A stretch of DNA of 64,000 nt from Agromyces hippuratus. Lineage in GTDB: Bacteria; Actinomycetota; Actinomycetes; Actinomycetales; Microbacteriaceae. Positions 19,280-27,030 of this stretch are shown here, one piece after another. The stretch is taken from contig NZ_JACCFI010000001.1 of NCBI RefSeq assembly GCF_013410355.1, positions 868,001-932,000 of the forward strand, read 5' to 3'. A model generated the notes under the pieces. The model saw only the letters and a list, made by a program, of their open reading frames with translations. It was not told the DNA's origin and did no database searches. Numbering within the stretch: position 1 is the stretch's first letter; the number at the start of each line of letters is the position of its first letter. A program made the position numbers and the translations under genes.

Positions 19280-19906
19280 TTACGACAGTAGCAGCAGCCC
19301 TGAGGTCTTCTCACCAGCTGCGGTGAACCGCTTCTGGACGTTCTCCCAGTTCGCGATGCCCCAGAACGCCGTGACGTAATCGGCCCGAACGTTCTGGTAG
19401 TCGAGGTAGTACGCGTGCTCCCAGACGTCGAGCATCAGCAGCGGCACGATGCCGGCGGGCAGGTTGCCCTGCTGGTCGAAGAACTGCACGATGATCAGGC
19501 GTTCTCCGAGCGAATCCCACGCGAGCACCGCCCAGCCCGAACCCTGGACGCCAAGCGCCGTCGCGGTGAAGTGCGCCTGGAACTTGTCGAACGAGCCGAA
19601 CTGGTCGTCGATCGCCGCGGCGAGGTCGCCGGTCGGCTTGTCGCCGCCTTCGGGCGAGAGGTTCGTCCAGAAGATCGAGTGGTTGACGTGGCCGCCGAGG
19701 TTGAAGGCGAGGTCCTTCTCGAGCTTGTTGACGTTCGCGAGGTTGCCCGAATCGCGGGCCTCCGCGAGCTGGGCGAGCGCGGTGTTCGCACCCGTCACGT
19801 ACGCCTGGTGATGCTTCGAGTGGTGCAGCTCCATGATCGTGCCGCTGATCGCCGGCTCGAGCGCCGAGTAGTCGTAGGGCAGGTCGGGGAGGGTGTAGTC
19901 GGCCAT
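19280..19906 (-). CDS. sodA: Superoxide dismutase, Fe/Mn family
   Basis: Dismutates superoxide in the cytoplasm (no signal peptide). 208 residues; metal ligands are His28 (MELHHSKHHQAY), His76 (GGHVNHSIFW), Asp160 and His164 (DVWEHAYYLDYQ). GSGWAVLAWD and the DQQGN segment are typical; Mn or Fe preference cannot be decided by eye. ATG with AAGGAGAAGC upstream. It is set between whiA and gap with its own terminator, so it is probably monocistronic. Confidence 0.97.
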   Translation of the reverse strand: MADYTLPDLPYDYSALEPAISGTIMELHHSKHHQAYVTGANTALAQLAEARDSGNLANVNKLEKDLAFNLGGHVNHSIFWTNLSPEGGDKPTGDLAAAIDDQFGSFDKFQAHFTATALGVQGSGWAVLAWDSLGERLIIVQFFDQQGNLPAGIVPLLMLDVWEHAYYLDYQNVRADYVTAFWGIANWENVQKRFTAAGEKTSGLLLLS

Positions 19907-19990
19907 TGCTTCTCCTTGTCAGGTGCGCCGGATCCCCCGGGCGTCTCCCCGGGATTCCGCGGCTGCCCCTCGAGTCTATGCCCGTCGCCG

Positions 19991-20013
19991 CTTCGGCACC
20001 CATGGTGCCGAAG
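19991..20013. promoter_or_regulatory. Hairpin upstream of sodA
   Basis: Perfect 10-bp stem CTTCGGCACC (19991-20000) and GGTGCCGAAG (20004-20013) around CAT, in the 193-nt gap between whiA and sodA. On the minus strand a TAGACT hexamer lies about 20 nt further on toward sodA. It may be the whiA terminator or an operator for sodA; sequence alone does not decide. Confidence 0.45.
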
Positions 20014-20031
20014 AGGCTTGACACCGTGCGC

Positions 20032-20098
20032 CGGATGCCCCGGAGATCTGTCTGGCCGAACGTGCACGCTCCGGGCGGTACGGTCGCCGGGGCATCCG
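20032..20098. repeat. Inverted pair of CGGATGCCCCGG downstream of whiA
   Basis: Arms CGGATGCCCCGG (20032-20043) and CCGGGGCATCCG (20087-20098) are perfect 12-bp complements separated by 43 nt, starting directly after the whiA stop. Each arm contains the CGGATGCC word that recurs through the window. It may help end whiA transcription. Confidence 0.6.
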
Positions 20099-20099
20099 C

Positions 20100-21092
20100 T
20101 CAGACTTCGTCGAGATCTGCGGGAAGGCTCGCCTCGGTGCCGGGCACGCCGAGGTCGGCGGCCTTCTTGTCGGCCATCGCGAGGAGGCGACGGATGCGAC
20201 CGGCGACCGCGTCCTTCGTCATGGGCGGGTCGGCGTAGTGGCCGAGTTCGTCGAGACTCGCCTCGCGGTGGGCGAGGCGGAGCTCGCCGGCGTACTTCAG
20301 GTGGTCGGGGATGCCTTCGCCGAGGAGCTCCATGGCGCGCTCGACACGAGCGCATGCGGCGACGGCGGCCTGCGCCGAACGACGGAGGTTCGCGTCGTCG
20401 AAGTTCACGAGGCGGTTCGCCGTGGCGCGCACCTCGCGGCGCTGCCGCAGTTCCTCCCAGTTGCGTACGGTCTCGGTGGCACCCATGACCGCGAGCATGG
20501 CGCTGATCGCCTCGCCGTCGCGGATCACGACGCGGTGGACGCCTCGCACCTCACGGGCCTTCGCCGAGATGCCGAGGCGGCCGGCGGCTCCCACGAGGGC
20601 CATGGCGGTCTCGTTGCCCGGGCACGTCACCTCGAGGGCGGCCGAGCGACCGGGGTCGGTCAGGCTGCCCTTCGCGAGGAACGCCCCGCGCCAGATCGCC
20701 GCGACCTCGTCGCGCGACCCCGTGGTGAGCTTGTTCGGCAGGCCGCGCACCGGGCGGCGGCGGGCATCGAGCAACCCGGTCTGACGCGCGAGCGTCTCCC
20801 CGCCCTCGAGCACGCGCACGAGGTACTGGTTGGAACGACGCATCCCGGTCGGTGAGATCACCGAGACGTCGGGCCGCACGCCGTAGATCTCGCCCAGATC
20901 GCGCGTCACGCGGCGCGCGAGCGTCGGCGAATCCAGCTCGGCCTCGATCGCGATGCGGTTCGAGATGATGTGCAGGCCGCCGGCGAACCGCAGGATCGAT
21001 GCCAGCTCGGCGACCCTGACCCCGGTCTTCGACACCTCGACGCGCGCCAGTTCTTCTTTCACGTCAGCGGTCAGTGCCACTTGTCGTCCCAT
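20100..21092 (-). CDS. whiA: DNA-binding regulator WhiA
   Basis: Transcription factor with a degenerate LAGLIDADG homing-endonuclease-like N-terminal part and a C-terminal helix-turn-helix; controls sporulation septation in Streptomyces and has a conserved but less defined role in other Gram-positives. 330 residues; the N-terminus LTADVKEELARV and the C-terminal ASLDELGHYADPPMTKDAVA helix-turn-helix region are characteristic. The ATG at 21092 or the GTG at 21080 could be the start; the family usually begins near the second. It follows rapZ by 25 nt. The yvcK gene that commonly separates the two is missing. Confidence 0.95.
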   Translation of the reverse strand: MGRQVALTADVKEELARVEVSKTGVRVAELASILRFAGGLHIISNRIAIEAELDSPTLARRVTRDLGEIYGVRPDVSVISPTGMRRSNQYLVRVLEGGETLARQTGLLDARRRPVRGLPNKLTTGSRDEVAAIWRGAFLAKGSLTDPGRSAALEVTCPGNETAMALVGAAGRLGISAKAREVRGVHRVVIRDGEAISAMLAVMGATETVRNWEELRQRREVRATANRLVNFDDANLRRSAQAAVAACARVERAMELLGEGIPDHLKYAGELRLAHREASLDELGHYADPPMTKDAVAGRIRRLLAMADKKAADLGVPGTEASLPADLDEV

Positions 21093-21117
21093 CTCTCATC
21101 TGTTGCAGGGCCGGCGA

Positions 21118-21993
21118 TCACTCGCGGCCGAGGTCCCGATCTTTCACGCTCACGGCGACGCCGGGCAGCGCGGCGATGCGCTTCGCCAGCTCGCGCACCA
21201 GGGCGACCGAGCGGTGCTTGCCGCCGGTGCATCCGATCGCGATCGTCGCGTGCCGCTTGTTCTCGCGCTGGTAGCCGGCGAGCACCGGCTCGAGTGCCTT
21301 CACGTACGCCTCGACGAACTCCATCGCACCGGGCTGACTCAGCACGTACTCGGACACGACGGCGTCGTCGCCCGTGAGGTGGCGGAGCTCGGGGATCCAG
21401 AACGGGTTGGGCAGGAAGCGCGCATCGGCCACGAGGTCTGCGTCGGAGGGGACGCCGTACTTGAACCCGAAGCTCTGCATCGTGATGCGGAGCCCCGCGT
21501 GGCCGGCCTCGGCGAAGGTCTCGGTGATGAGCGTGGCCAGCTGGTGGATGTTCAGGTCGGAGGTGTCGACGACGATGTCGCTGGCCTCGCGCAGCTCCGC
21601 GAGGCGGGCGCGCTCCGCGCCGATGCCGTCGAGCAGCGTGCCGTTGCCCTGCAGCGGGTGCGGTCGGCGCACCGACTCGAAGCGGCGCACGAGCACGGAA
21701 TCGGTCGCGTCGAGGAAGACGACGCGCACGTTCACGCCGGTGCGCAGGGCCTGGATGATCTCGCGGAGCTCGGAGAAGAAGTCGCGGCCGCGGATGTCGA
21801 CGATCGCCGCGATGCGCGGCAACGACGTGCCGGCCCGCTCGACGAGCTCGACCAGGGGGCGCAGCATCTGCGGCGGAAGGTTGTCGACGACGTACCAGCC
21901 GAGGTCTTCGAGCGCGTTGCCCACCGTCGAGCGCCCTGCGCCGGACATGCCGGTGACGATCAGCATCTCCTGCTGCTCGGAATCTGCGGTCAT
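21118..21993 (-). CDS. rapZ: RNase adapter/nucleotide-binding protein RapZ
   Basis: P-loop protein of the RapZ/YvcJ family; in E. coli it controls cell-envelope precursor synthesis through small RNAs, in actinobacteria the role is less clear. 291 residues. Walker A is GMSGAGRS (15-22) with the Arg normally seen in this family; the C-terminal domain shows GCTGGKHRSVAL. ATG at 21993 with GAAGGGGGCC upstream; an earlier in-frame ATG is rejected since it yields an unrelated N-terminus. Set between uvrC and whiA, the conserved actinobacterial order. Confidence 0.93.
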   Translation of the reverse strand: MTADSEQQEMLIVTGMSGAGRSTVGNALEDLGWYVVDNLPPQMLRPLVELVERAGTSLPRIAAIVDIRGRDFFSELREIIQALRTGVNVRVVFLDATDSVLVRRFESVRRPHPLQGNGTLLDGIGAERARLAELREASDIVVDTSDLNIHQLATLITETFAEAGHAGLRITMQSFGFKYGVPSDADLVADARFLPNPFWIPELRHLTGDDAVVSEYVLSQPGAMEFVEAYVKALEPVLAGYQRENKRHATIAIGCTGGKHRSVALVRELAKRIAALPGVAVSVKDRDLGRE

Positions 21994-22030
21994 CGTGTCG
22001 AGGCCCCCTTCCGCGTGTCGACACCCAAGC

Positions 22031-24040
22031 CTATCTGGGTGCGGGGGCGCCATCGGCGTGCAGGGTGCGGTGCACGGTCGCCGCGAGAGCGGGACCGATT
22101 CCCTTCACCTCGGAGATGTCGGTCTCGGATGCCGCGCGCAACCGCTTCACCGAGCCGAAGTGCCGCAGCAACTCCTTCACGCGCGACGGTCCGAGGCCGG
22201 GGATCTCGGAGAGCACGCTGCCCATGTCGCGCTTGCGACGCTGACGCTGGTGGGTGATCGCGAAACGGTGCGCCTCGTCGCGCACCCGCTGGAAGAGGAA
22301 GAGCGCGTCGCTGTTGCGCGGCAGGATCACGGGATAGTCGCCATCGGGCGTCCAGATCTCCTCGAGCCGCTTCGCGATGCCGCAGAGGTAGATGCCCTCG
22401 ACGCCCGACTCCTCGAGGGCGCGCGCCGCGGCGGCCACCTGCGGCTGCCCGCCGTCGACGATCAGCAGGTTCGGCCGGTAGGCGAACTTCTTGCGGCGCT
22501 CGGATGCCGCAGCATCCGTTTCGCCCTCTGGTACGTCTGCTCCGTCGGCGGTGCTCGAGGTCGCCGCGTCTTCGCCCGCTGCCGTCGCGGGGACGGTCGC
22601 CGTCGCGGTCGTGGGTTCGATCGGCGAGCCGATCGAGTCGGGGGCCTTCAGGTATGCGAGCCGACGGGTGAGTACCTGGTGGAGCGAGTCGGTGTCGTCG
22701 GTCGAGTGCGGAATCGTGAACCGTCGGTACTCGTCTTTGCGCGGCAGCCCGTCTTCGAAGACCACCATGGAGGCGACGATGTTGGTGCCGCTGAGGTGCG
22801 AGACGTCGTAGCACTCGATGCGGAGCGGCGCGTCGGCCATGCCGAGCGCCTCTTGGATGTCTTCGAGCGCGCGCGACCGGGTCGTGAAGTCGGCGCTGCG
22901 CCGTGTCTTGTAGAGCATGAGCGTCTGCTTGGCGTTCTGCGTCGCCGTACCGAGCAGCGCAGCCTTGTCACCGCGCTGCGCGGCCCGCAGCCGCACCTTG
23001 CGCCCGGCGATCGTGCCGAGCCAGGTCTCGAGCGCTTCGGCGTCGTCGGGCAGCTCGGGAACGACGACCTCCGCCGGAGGCACCTCGCCATCGCCGTAGG
23101 CGTTCTGCACGACCGAGTCGACGAGTTCGCCGAGCGGCACGTCGAGCTCCTTGTCGACGGTCCACGAGCGCACACCGCGGATGCGGCCGCCGCGCACGAT
23201 GAAGAGCTGCACCGCAGCGGCCAGCTCGTCGTGGTCGATGCCGAAGACGTCGATGTCGACCTTCTCGCCGAGCACCACGGCGCTCTTCTCGAAGAAGGAC
23301 GTGGCCGCCTGCAGGCGATCACGGAATCGCGCCGCCGACTCGTAGTCCTGCACCGCAGCGGCCGAGCGCATGCGCTGCGTGAGCTCGCCGATGATGCGGC
23401 GGTCTTGATTCTGCATGAACGAGACGAAGCGGTCGACGTTCTCGCGATGCTCCTCGATCGTCACGACCCCCGAGCACGGCCCGAAGCAGCGACCGATCTG
23501 GCCGGCGAAGCACGGCTTGCCGCTGGCCATCGCCCGTCGGTAGTCGGAGTCCTTGCACGTGCGGATCGGGAACAGCTTGAGCAGGATCTCGAGCGTCTCG
23601 TTGACGGCCCACACCTTCGGGTACGGACCGAAGTACTTGGCCCCTCGGATGTTGCGGTTGCGGGTGACGACGGCGCGCGGTGACTCTTCGGCCAGCGTCA
23701 CCGCGAGGTACGGATACGACTTGTCGTCTTTGAACTGCACGTTGAAGGGCGGATCGAACTCGTTGATCCAGGTGAACTCCAGCTGCAGCGCCTCGACCTC
23801 GTTCGCGACGACCGTCCACTCCACCGAAGCGGCCGTCGTGACCATCCGTCGCGTGCGCTCGTGCAGGGTTCGCAACGGTGCGAAGTAGTTCGAGAGACGC
23901 GCCCGGAGGTTCTTCGCCTTGCCCACGTAGAGCACCCGGCGATCGGCGTCACGGAACCGGTAGACGCCGGGCGCCGTCGGGATCTCACCCTTCTTCGGGC
24001 GGTACGGCACGCCCTCGGTGCCGGGCAGCACAGTGCTCAT
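22031..24040 (-). CDS. uvrC: Excinuclease ABC subunit C
   Basis: Nuclease making both incisions in nucleotide excision repair. About 669 residues: GIY-YIG domain (GVY at 25-27, YVG at 38-40), central UVR motif, an RNase H-like C-terminal nuclease with LLIVDGGQPQ, and terminal helix-hairpin-helix repeats (EIPGLGPSRVKELL, VKGIGPALAATV). Between the UVR region and the C-terminal nuclease is an Ala/Thr/Glu-rich insert of about 50 residues (roughly 22480-22640) that looks disordered. ATG at 24040 with GAGG upstream, 4 nt after the uvrA stop, fits coupling. Confidence 0.97.
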   Translation of the reverse strand: MSTVLPGTEGVPYRPKKGEIPTAPGVYRFRDADRRVLYVGKAKNLRARLSNYFAPLRTLHERTRRMVTTAASVEWTVVANEVEALQLEFTWINEFDPPFNVQFKDDKSYPYLAVTLAEESPRAVVTRNRNIRGAKYFGPYPKVWAVNETLEILLKLFPIRTCKDSDYRRAMASGKPCFAGQIGRCFGPCSGVVTIEEHRENVDRFVSFMQNQDRRIIGELTQRMRSAAAVQDYESAARFRDRLQAATSFFEKSAVVLGEKVDIDVFGIDHDELAAAVQLFIVRGGRIRGVRSWTVDKELDVPLGELVDSVVQNAYGDGEVPPAEVVVPELPDDAEALETWLGTIAGRKVRLRAAQRGDKAALLGTATQNAKQTLMLYKTRRSADFTTRSRALEDIQEALGMADAPLRIECYDVSHLSGTNIVASMVVFEDGLPRKDEYRRFTIPHSTDDTDSLHQVLTRRLAYLKAPDSIGSPIEPTTATATVPATAAGEDAATSSTADGADVPEGETDAAASERRKKFAYRPNLLIVDGGQPQVAAAARALEESGVEGIYLCGIAKRLEEIWTPDGDYPVILPRNSDALFLFQRVRDEAHRFAITHQRQRRKRDMGSVLSEIPGLGPSRVKELLRHFGSVKRLRAASETDISEVKGIGPALAATVHRTLHADGAPAPR

Positions 24041-24044
24041 CGCC

Positions 24045-26936
24045 TCAGCTGGCGACCGCGGCACGCACCGACGCCGCGTCGAGGATCTCGCGCAGGAAGT
24101 ACCCGGTGTGGCTCTCGGACACCGACGCCACCTGCTCGGGCGTACCGGTCGCCACGATCTGGCCGCCGCCGGAGCCGCCCTCGGGCCCGAGGTCGATGAT
24201 CCAGTCGGCCGACTTGATCACGTCGAGGCTGTGCTCGATGACGATGACCGTATTGCCCTTGTCGACGAGCTTGCCGAGCACCTTCAGGAGCTTCTGCACG
24301 TCTTCGAAGTGCAGGCCGGTGGTCGGCTCGTCGAGCACGTAGACGCTGCGCCCGTTGGAGCGCCGCTGCAGTTCGGTGGCGAGCTTGACGCGCTGCGCCT
24401 CCCCGCCCGAGAGCGTCGTGGCGCTCTGGCCGAGCTGCACGTAGCCGAGTCCGACGTCGACGAGGGTCTTGAGATAGCGGTGGATCGCCGAGATCGGTTC
24501 GAAGAACTCGGCCGCCTCGCTGATCGGCATCTCGAGCACCTCGGCGATGTTCTTGCCCTTGTAGTGCACCTGCAGGGTCTCGCGGTTGTAGCGCTGGCCG
24601 CCGCAGACCTCGCACGCGACGTAGACGTCGGGCAGGAAGTTCATCTCGATCTTGATCGTGCCGTCGCCCGAGCACGCCTCGCAGCGCCCGCCCTTGACGT
24701 TGAAGCTGAATCGACCCGGCAGGTAGCCTCGCGCCTTCGCCTCGGTCGTCTCGGAGAAGAGCGTGCGGATGCGGTCGAAGACACCGGTGTAGGTGGCGGG
24801 GTTCGAGCGCGGCGTGCGCCCGATCGGCGCCTGGTCGACGTGCACGACCTTGTCGAGCTGGTCGAGCCCGGTGACCCGGCGGTGCTTGCCGGGCACCTTG
24901 CGCGCACCGTTCAGGCGGTTCGCCAGCACCCGGTAGAGGATGTCGTTGACGAGCGAGGACTTGCCCGAACCGCTCACACCGGTCACGGCCGTGAGCACGC
25001 CGAGCGGGAATTCGACGTCGACACCGCGCAGGTTGTTGGCCTCTGCGCCCTGCACGGCGATCTTGCGCTCGGCATCGATCGCCCGGCGCTGTTCGGGGAT
25101 CGGGATCTCCTTGCGACCCGAGAGGTAGTCGCCCGTCAGCGATCGCGTGTTCTTGACGAGGTCGGCGTAGCTGCCCGAGTGCACGACGGTGCCGCCGTTG
25201 ACGCCGGCACCGGGGCCGATGTCGACGATCCAGTCCGCGGTGCGGATGGTGTCTTCGTCGTGCTCGACGACGATCAGCGTGTTGCCGAGGTCGCGAAGCG
25301 CGATGAGCGTGTCGATGAGGCGACGGTTGTCGCGCTGGTGCAGCCCGATGCTCGGCTCGTCGAGCACGTAGAGCACGCCGGTGAGGCCCGAGCCGATCTG
25401 GGTCGCCAGCCTGATGCGCTGTGCTTCACCGCCGGAGAGCGTGGCCGCGGCGCGAGACAGGTCGAGGTAGCTGAGCCCGACGCGGATCAGGAAGTCGAGT
25501 CGGAGCTTGATCTCGCGCAGCACCTGGGCGGCGATCGTCTGCTCGCGGTCGGTGAGTGCGAGACGGTCCATGAACGAGCGAGCGTCGGTGAGGCTCAGCA
25601 GCCCCACGTCGGCGATGCTGTGGTCGTGGATGAGCACCGAGAGCACCTCGGGCTTCAGCCGCTTGCCATCGCACACCGGGCACGGCACCTCGCGGAGGTA
25701 CTCGGACCAACGTGCCCGCTGCACGTCGGTCTCTGCCTGCAGGTACTGGCGCTCGATGTAGGGCACGACGCCCTCGAAGCCCGAGGTGTAGCTCATCTCA
25801 CGGCCGTAGCGGTTGCGCCACTTCACCTTGACCTCGAAGTTGTCGCCGCGCAGCACCGCTTGGCGGGCGCCCTCGTCGAGCTCCTCCCAGGGTGTGTCGA
25901 GCGAGAAGTCGAGATCACGGGCGAGACCGCCGAGCAGCTTCTCGTAGTAGTTGTAGAGGCTCTTGCCCTGCGAGGTCCACGGCAGGATGACGCCCTCGGC
26001 GATGCTGAGGCTCTGATCGCCGAGCAGCAGCGCGTCGTCGACCGACATACGGGTGCCGAGACCCGAGCACTCGGGGCAGGCGCCGAAGGGAGCATTGAAC
26101 GAGAAGGTGCGCGGTTCGATCTCGGTGAGCTGGATGGGGTGCTGGTTGGGGCACGACAGCTTCTCGGAGAACGTCGCCCATGCTTCGGGGCCGGTCTCGT
26201 CGACGTAGTTGACCTGCACGAGCCCGTCGGTCAGCCGCAGCGCGGTCTCGAGCGAGTCGGTGAGGCGCCCGAGCAACTCGGGCCCGGCGACGAGCCGGTC
26301 GATGACGACGGAGATGTCGTGCTTGATCTGCTTCTTGAGCTTCGGCGGGTCATCGAGCCGGATGACATCGCCGTCGACGACCGCTCGCGAGTAGCCCTGC
26401 GCAGCGAGGTCGCGGAAGAGGTCGACGAACTCGCCCTTCTTCTTCGAGACCACCGGGCTGACCACCTGGTAGCGGGTGCCCTCAGGCAGCTCCATGAGCT
26501 GATCGGCGATCTGCTGCACGGTCTGGCGCTGGATGCGCTCACCGCACACCGGGCAGTGCGGCACGCCGATGCGCGCCCAGAGCAGGCGCATGTAGTCGTA
26601 GATCTCGGTGATCGTGCCGACGGTCGAGCGCGGGTTGCGGTTGGTCGACTTCTGGTCGATCGAGACCGCGGGGCTGAGCCCTTCGATGAAGTCGACATCG
26701 GGTCGGTCGACCTGCCCGAGGAACTGGCGGGCGTACGCCGACAGCGACTCGACGTAGCGCCGCTGACCCTCGGCGAAGATCGTGTCGAACGCGAGCGACG
26801 ACTTGCCGGACCCCGAGAGGCCCGTGAAGACCACCATCGCATCGCGAGGAATCTCGACGTCGACGTTCTGCAGGTTGTGCACGCGAGCACCGCGGACACT
26901 CAGGTGCGAATGGGCATCGAGACGTGAAACTGGCAC
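24045..26936 (-). CDS. uvrA: Excinuclease ABC subunit A
   Basis: Damage-recognition ATPase of nucleotide excision repair. 963 residues with two ABC modules: Walker A GLSGSGKSS near the N-terminus and GVSGSGKSS near residue 650; zinc-finger pairs CPVC, CPECSGLG, CPVCDGKR, CEACSGDG and CEVCGGQR. Start GTG at 26936 with no ribosome-binding site but TAGACT six bases upstream, suggesting a leaderless transcript. A LexA-type box lies 56 nt upstream, so SOS induction is expected. It is followed by uvrC. Confidence 0.98.
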   Translation of the reverse strand: MPVSRLDAHSHLSVRGARVHNLQNVDVEIPRDAMVVFTGLSGSGKSSLAFDTIFAEGQRRYVESLSAYARQFLGQVDRPDVDFIEGLSPAVSIDQKSTNRNPRSTVGTITEIYDYMRLLWARIGVPHCPVCGERIQRQTVQQIADQLMELPEGTRYQVVSPVVSKKKGEFVDLFRDLAAQGYSRAVVDGDVIRLDDPPKLKKQIKHDISVVIDRLVAGPELLGRLTDSLETALRLTDGLVQVNYVDETGPEAWATFSEKLSCPNQHPIQLTEIEPRTFSFNAPFGACPECSGLGTRMSVDDALLLGDQSLSIAEGVILPWTSQGKSLYNYYEKLLGGLARDLDFSLDTPWEELDEGARQAVLRGDNFEVKVKWRNRYGREMSYTSGFEGVVPYIERQYLQAETDVQRARWSEYLREVPCPVCDGKRLKPEVLSVLIHDHSIADVGLLSLTDARSFMDRLALTDREQTIAAQVLREIKLRLDFLIRVGLSYLDLSRAAATLSGGEAQRIRLATQIGSGLTGVLYVLDEPSIGLHQRDNRRLIDTLIALRDLGNTLIVVEHDEDTIRTADWIVDIGPGAGVNGGTVVHSGSYADLVKNTRSLTGDYLSGRKEIPIPEQRRAIDAERKIAVQGAEANNLRGVDVEFPLGVLTAVTGVSGSGKSSLVNDILYRVLANRLNGARKVPGKHRRVTGLDQLDKVVHVDQAPIGRTPRSNPATYTGVFDRIRTLFSETTEAKARGYLPGRFSFNVKGGRCEACSGDGTIKIEMNFLPDVYVACEVCGGQRYNRETLQVHYKGKNIAEVLEMPISEAAEFFEPISAIHRYLKTLVDVGLGYVQLGQSATTLSGGEAQRVKLATELQRRSNGRSVYVLDEPTTGLHFEDVQKLLKVLGKLVDKGNTVIVIEHSLDVIKSADWIIDLGPEGGSGGGQIVATGTPEQVASVSESHTGYFLREILDAASVRAAVAS

Positions 26937-26942
26937 CCTACG

Positions 26943-26948
26943 AGTCTA
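26943..26948 (-). promoter_or_regulatory. Putative -10 element placing the uvrA start codon at the transcript 5' end
   Basis: TAGACT on the minus strand, six bases before the GTG of uvrA. This spacing puts transcription initiation at or next to the start codon, as in actinobacterial leaderless genes. No matching -35 is apparent. Confidence 0.5.
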
Positions 26949-26991
26949 AGGAGACCCACCGACACGGATGCCTCGAGCGCGCGTGCTCTGA

Positions 26992-27007
26992 GCGAACATA
27001 CGTTCGA
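26992..27007. promoter_or_regulatory. LexA (SOS) box upstream of uvrA
   Basis: GCGAACATACGTTCGA contains the GAAC-N4-GTTC dyad of the actinobacterial/Bacillus LexA consensus (CGAACRNRYGTTYG). It lies between the uvrB end and uvrA, 56 nt before the uvrA start and just upstream of the presumed promoter. Fifteen of its 16 positions agree with the TCGAAC-N4-GTTCGA form. Confidence 0.85.
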
Positions 27008-27030
27008 ATCGGGGCGACCCTCGTCGATGT

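Noticed and set aside
20018..20023. Plus-strand TTGACA as a promoter -35.
   Set aside because: No -10 lies 16-19 nt downstream and no plus-strand gene follows; both neighbours are on the minus strand.
24018..26927. A 969-codon open frame antisense to uvrA, with similar long antisense frames opposite gltB (44247-47987), polA (37113-39890) and others.
   Set aside because: High GC at third positions keeps opposite frames free of stops. The predicted proteins are Arg/Ala/Val/Asp-rich without family motifs, while the sense genes are clearly real.
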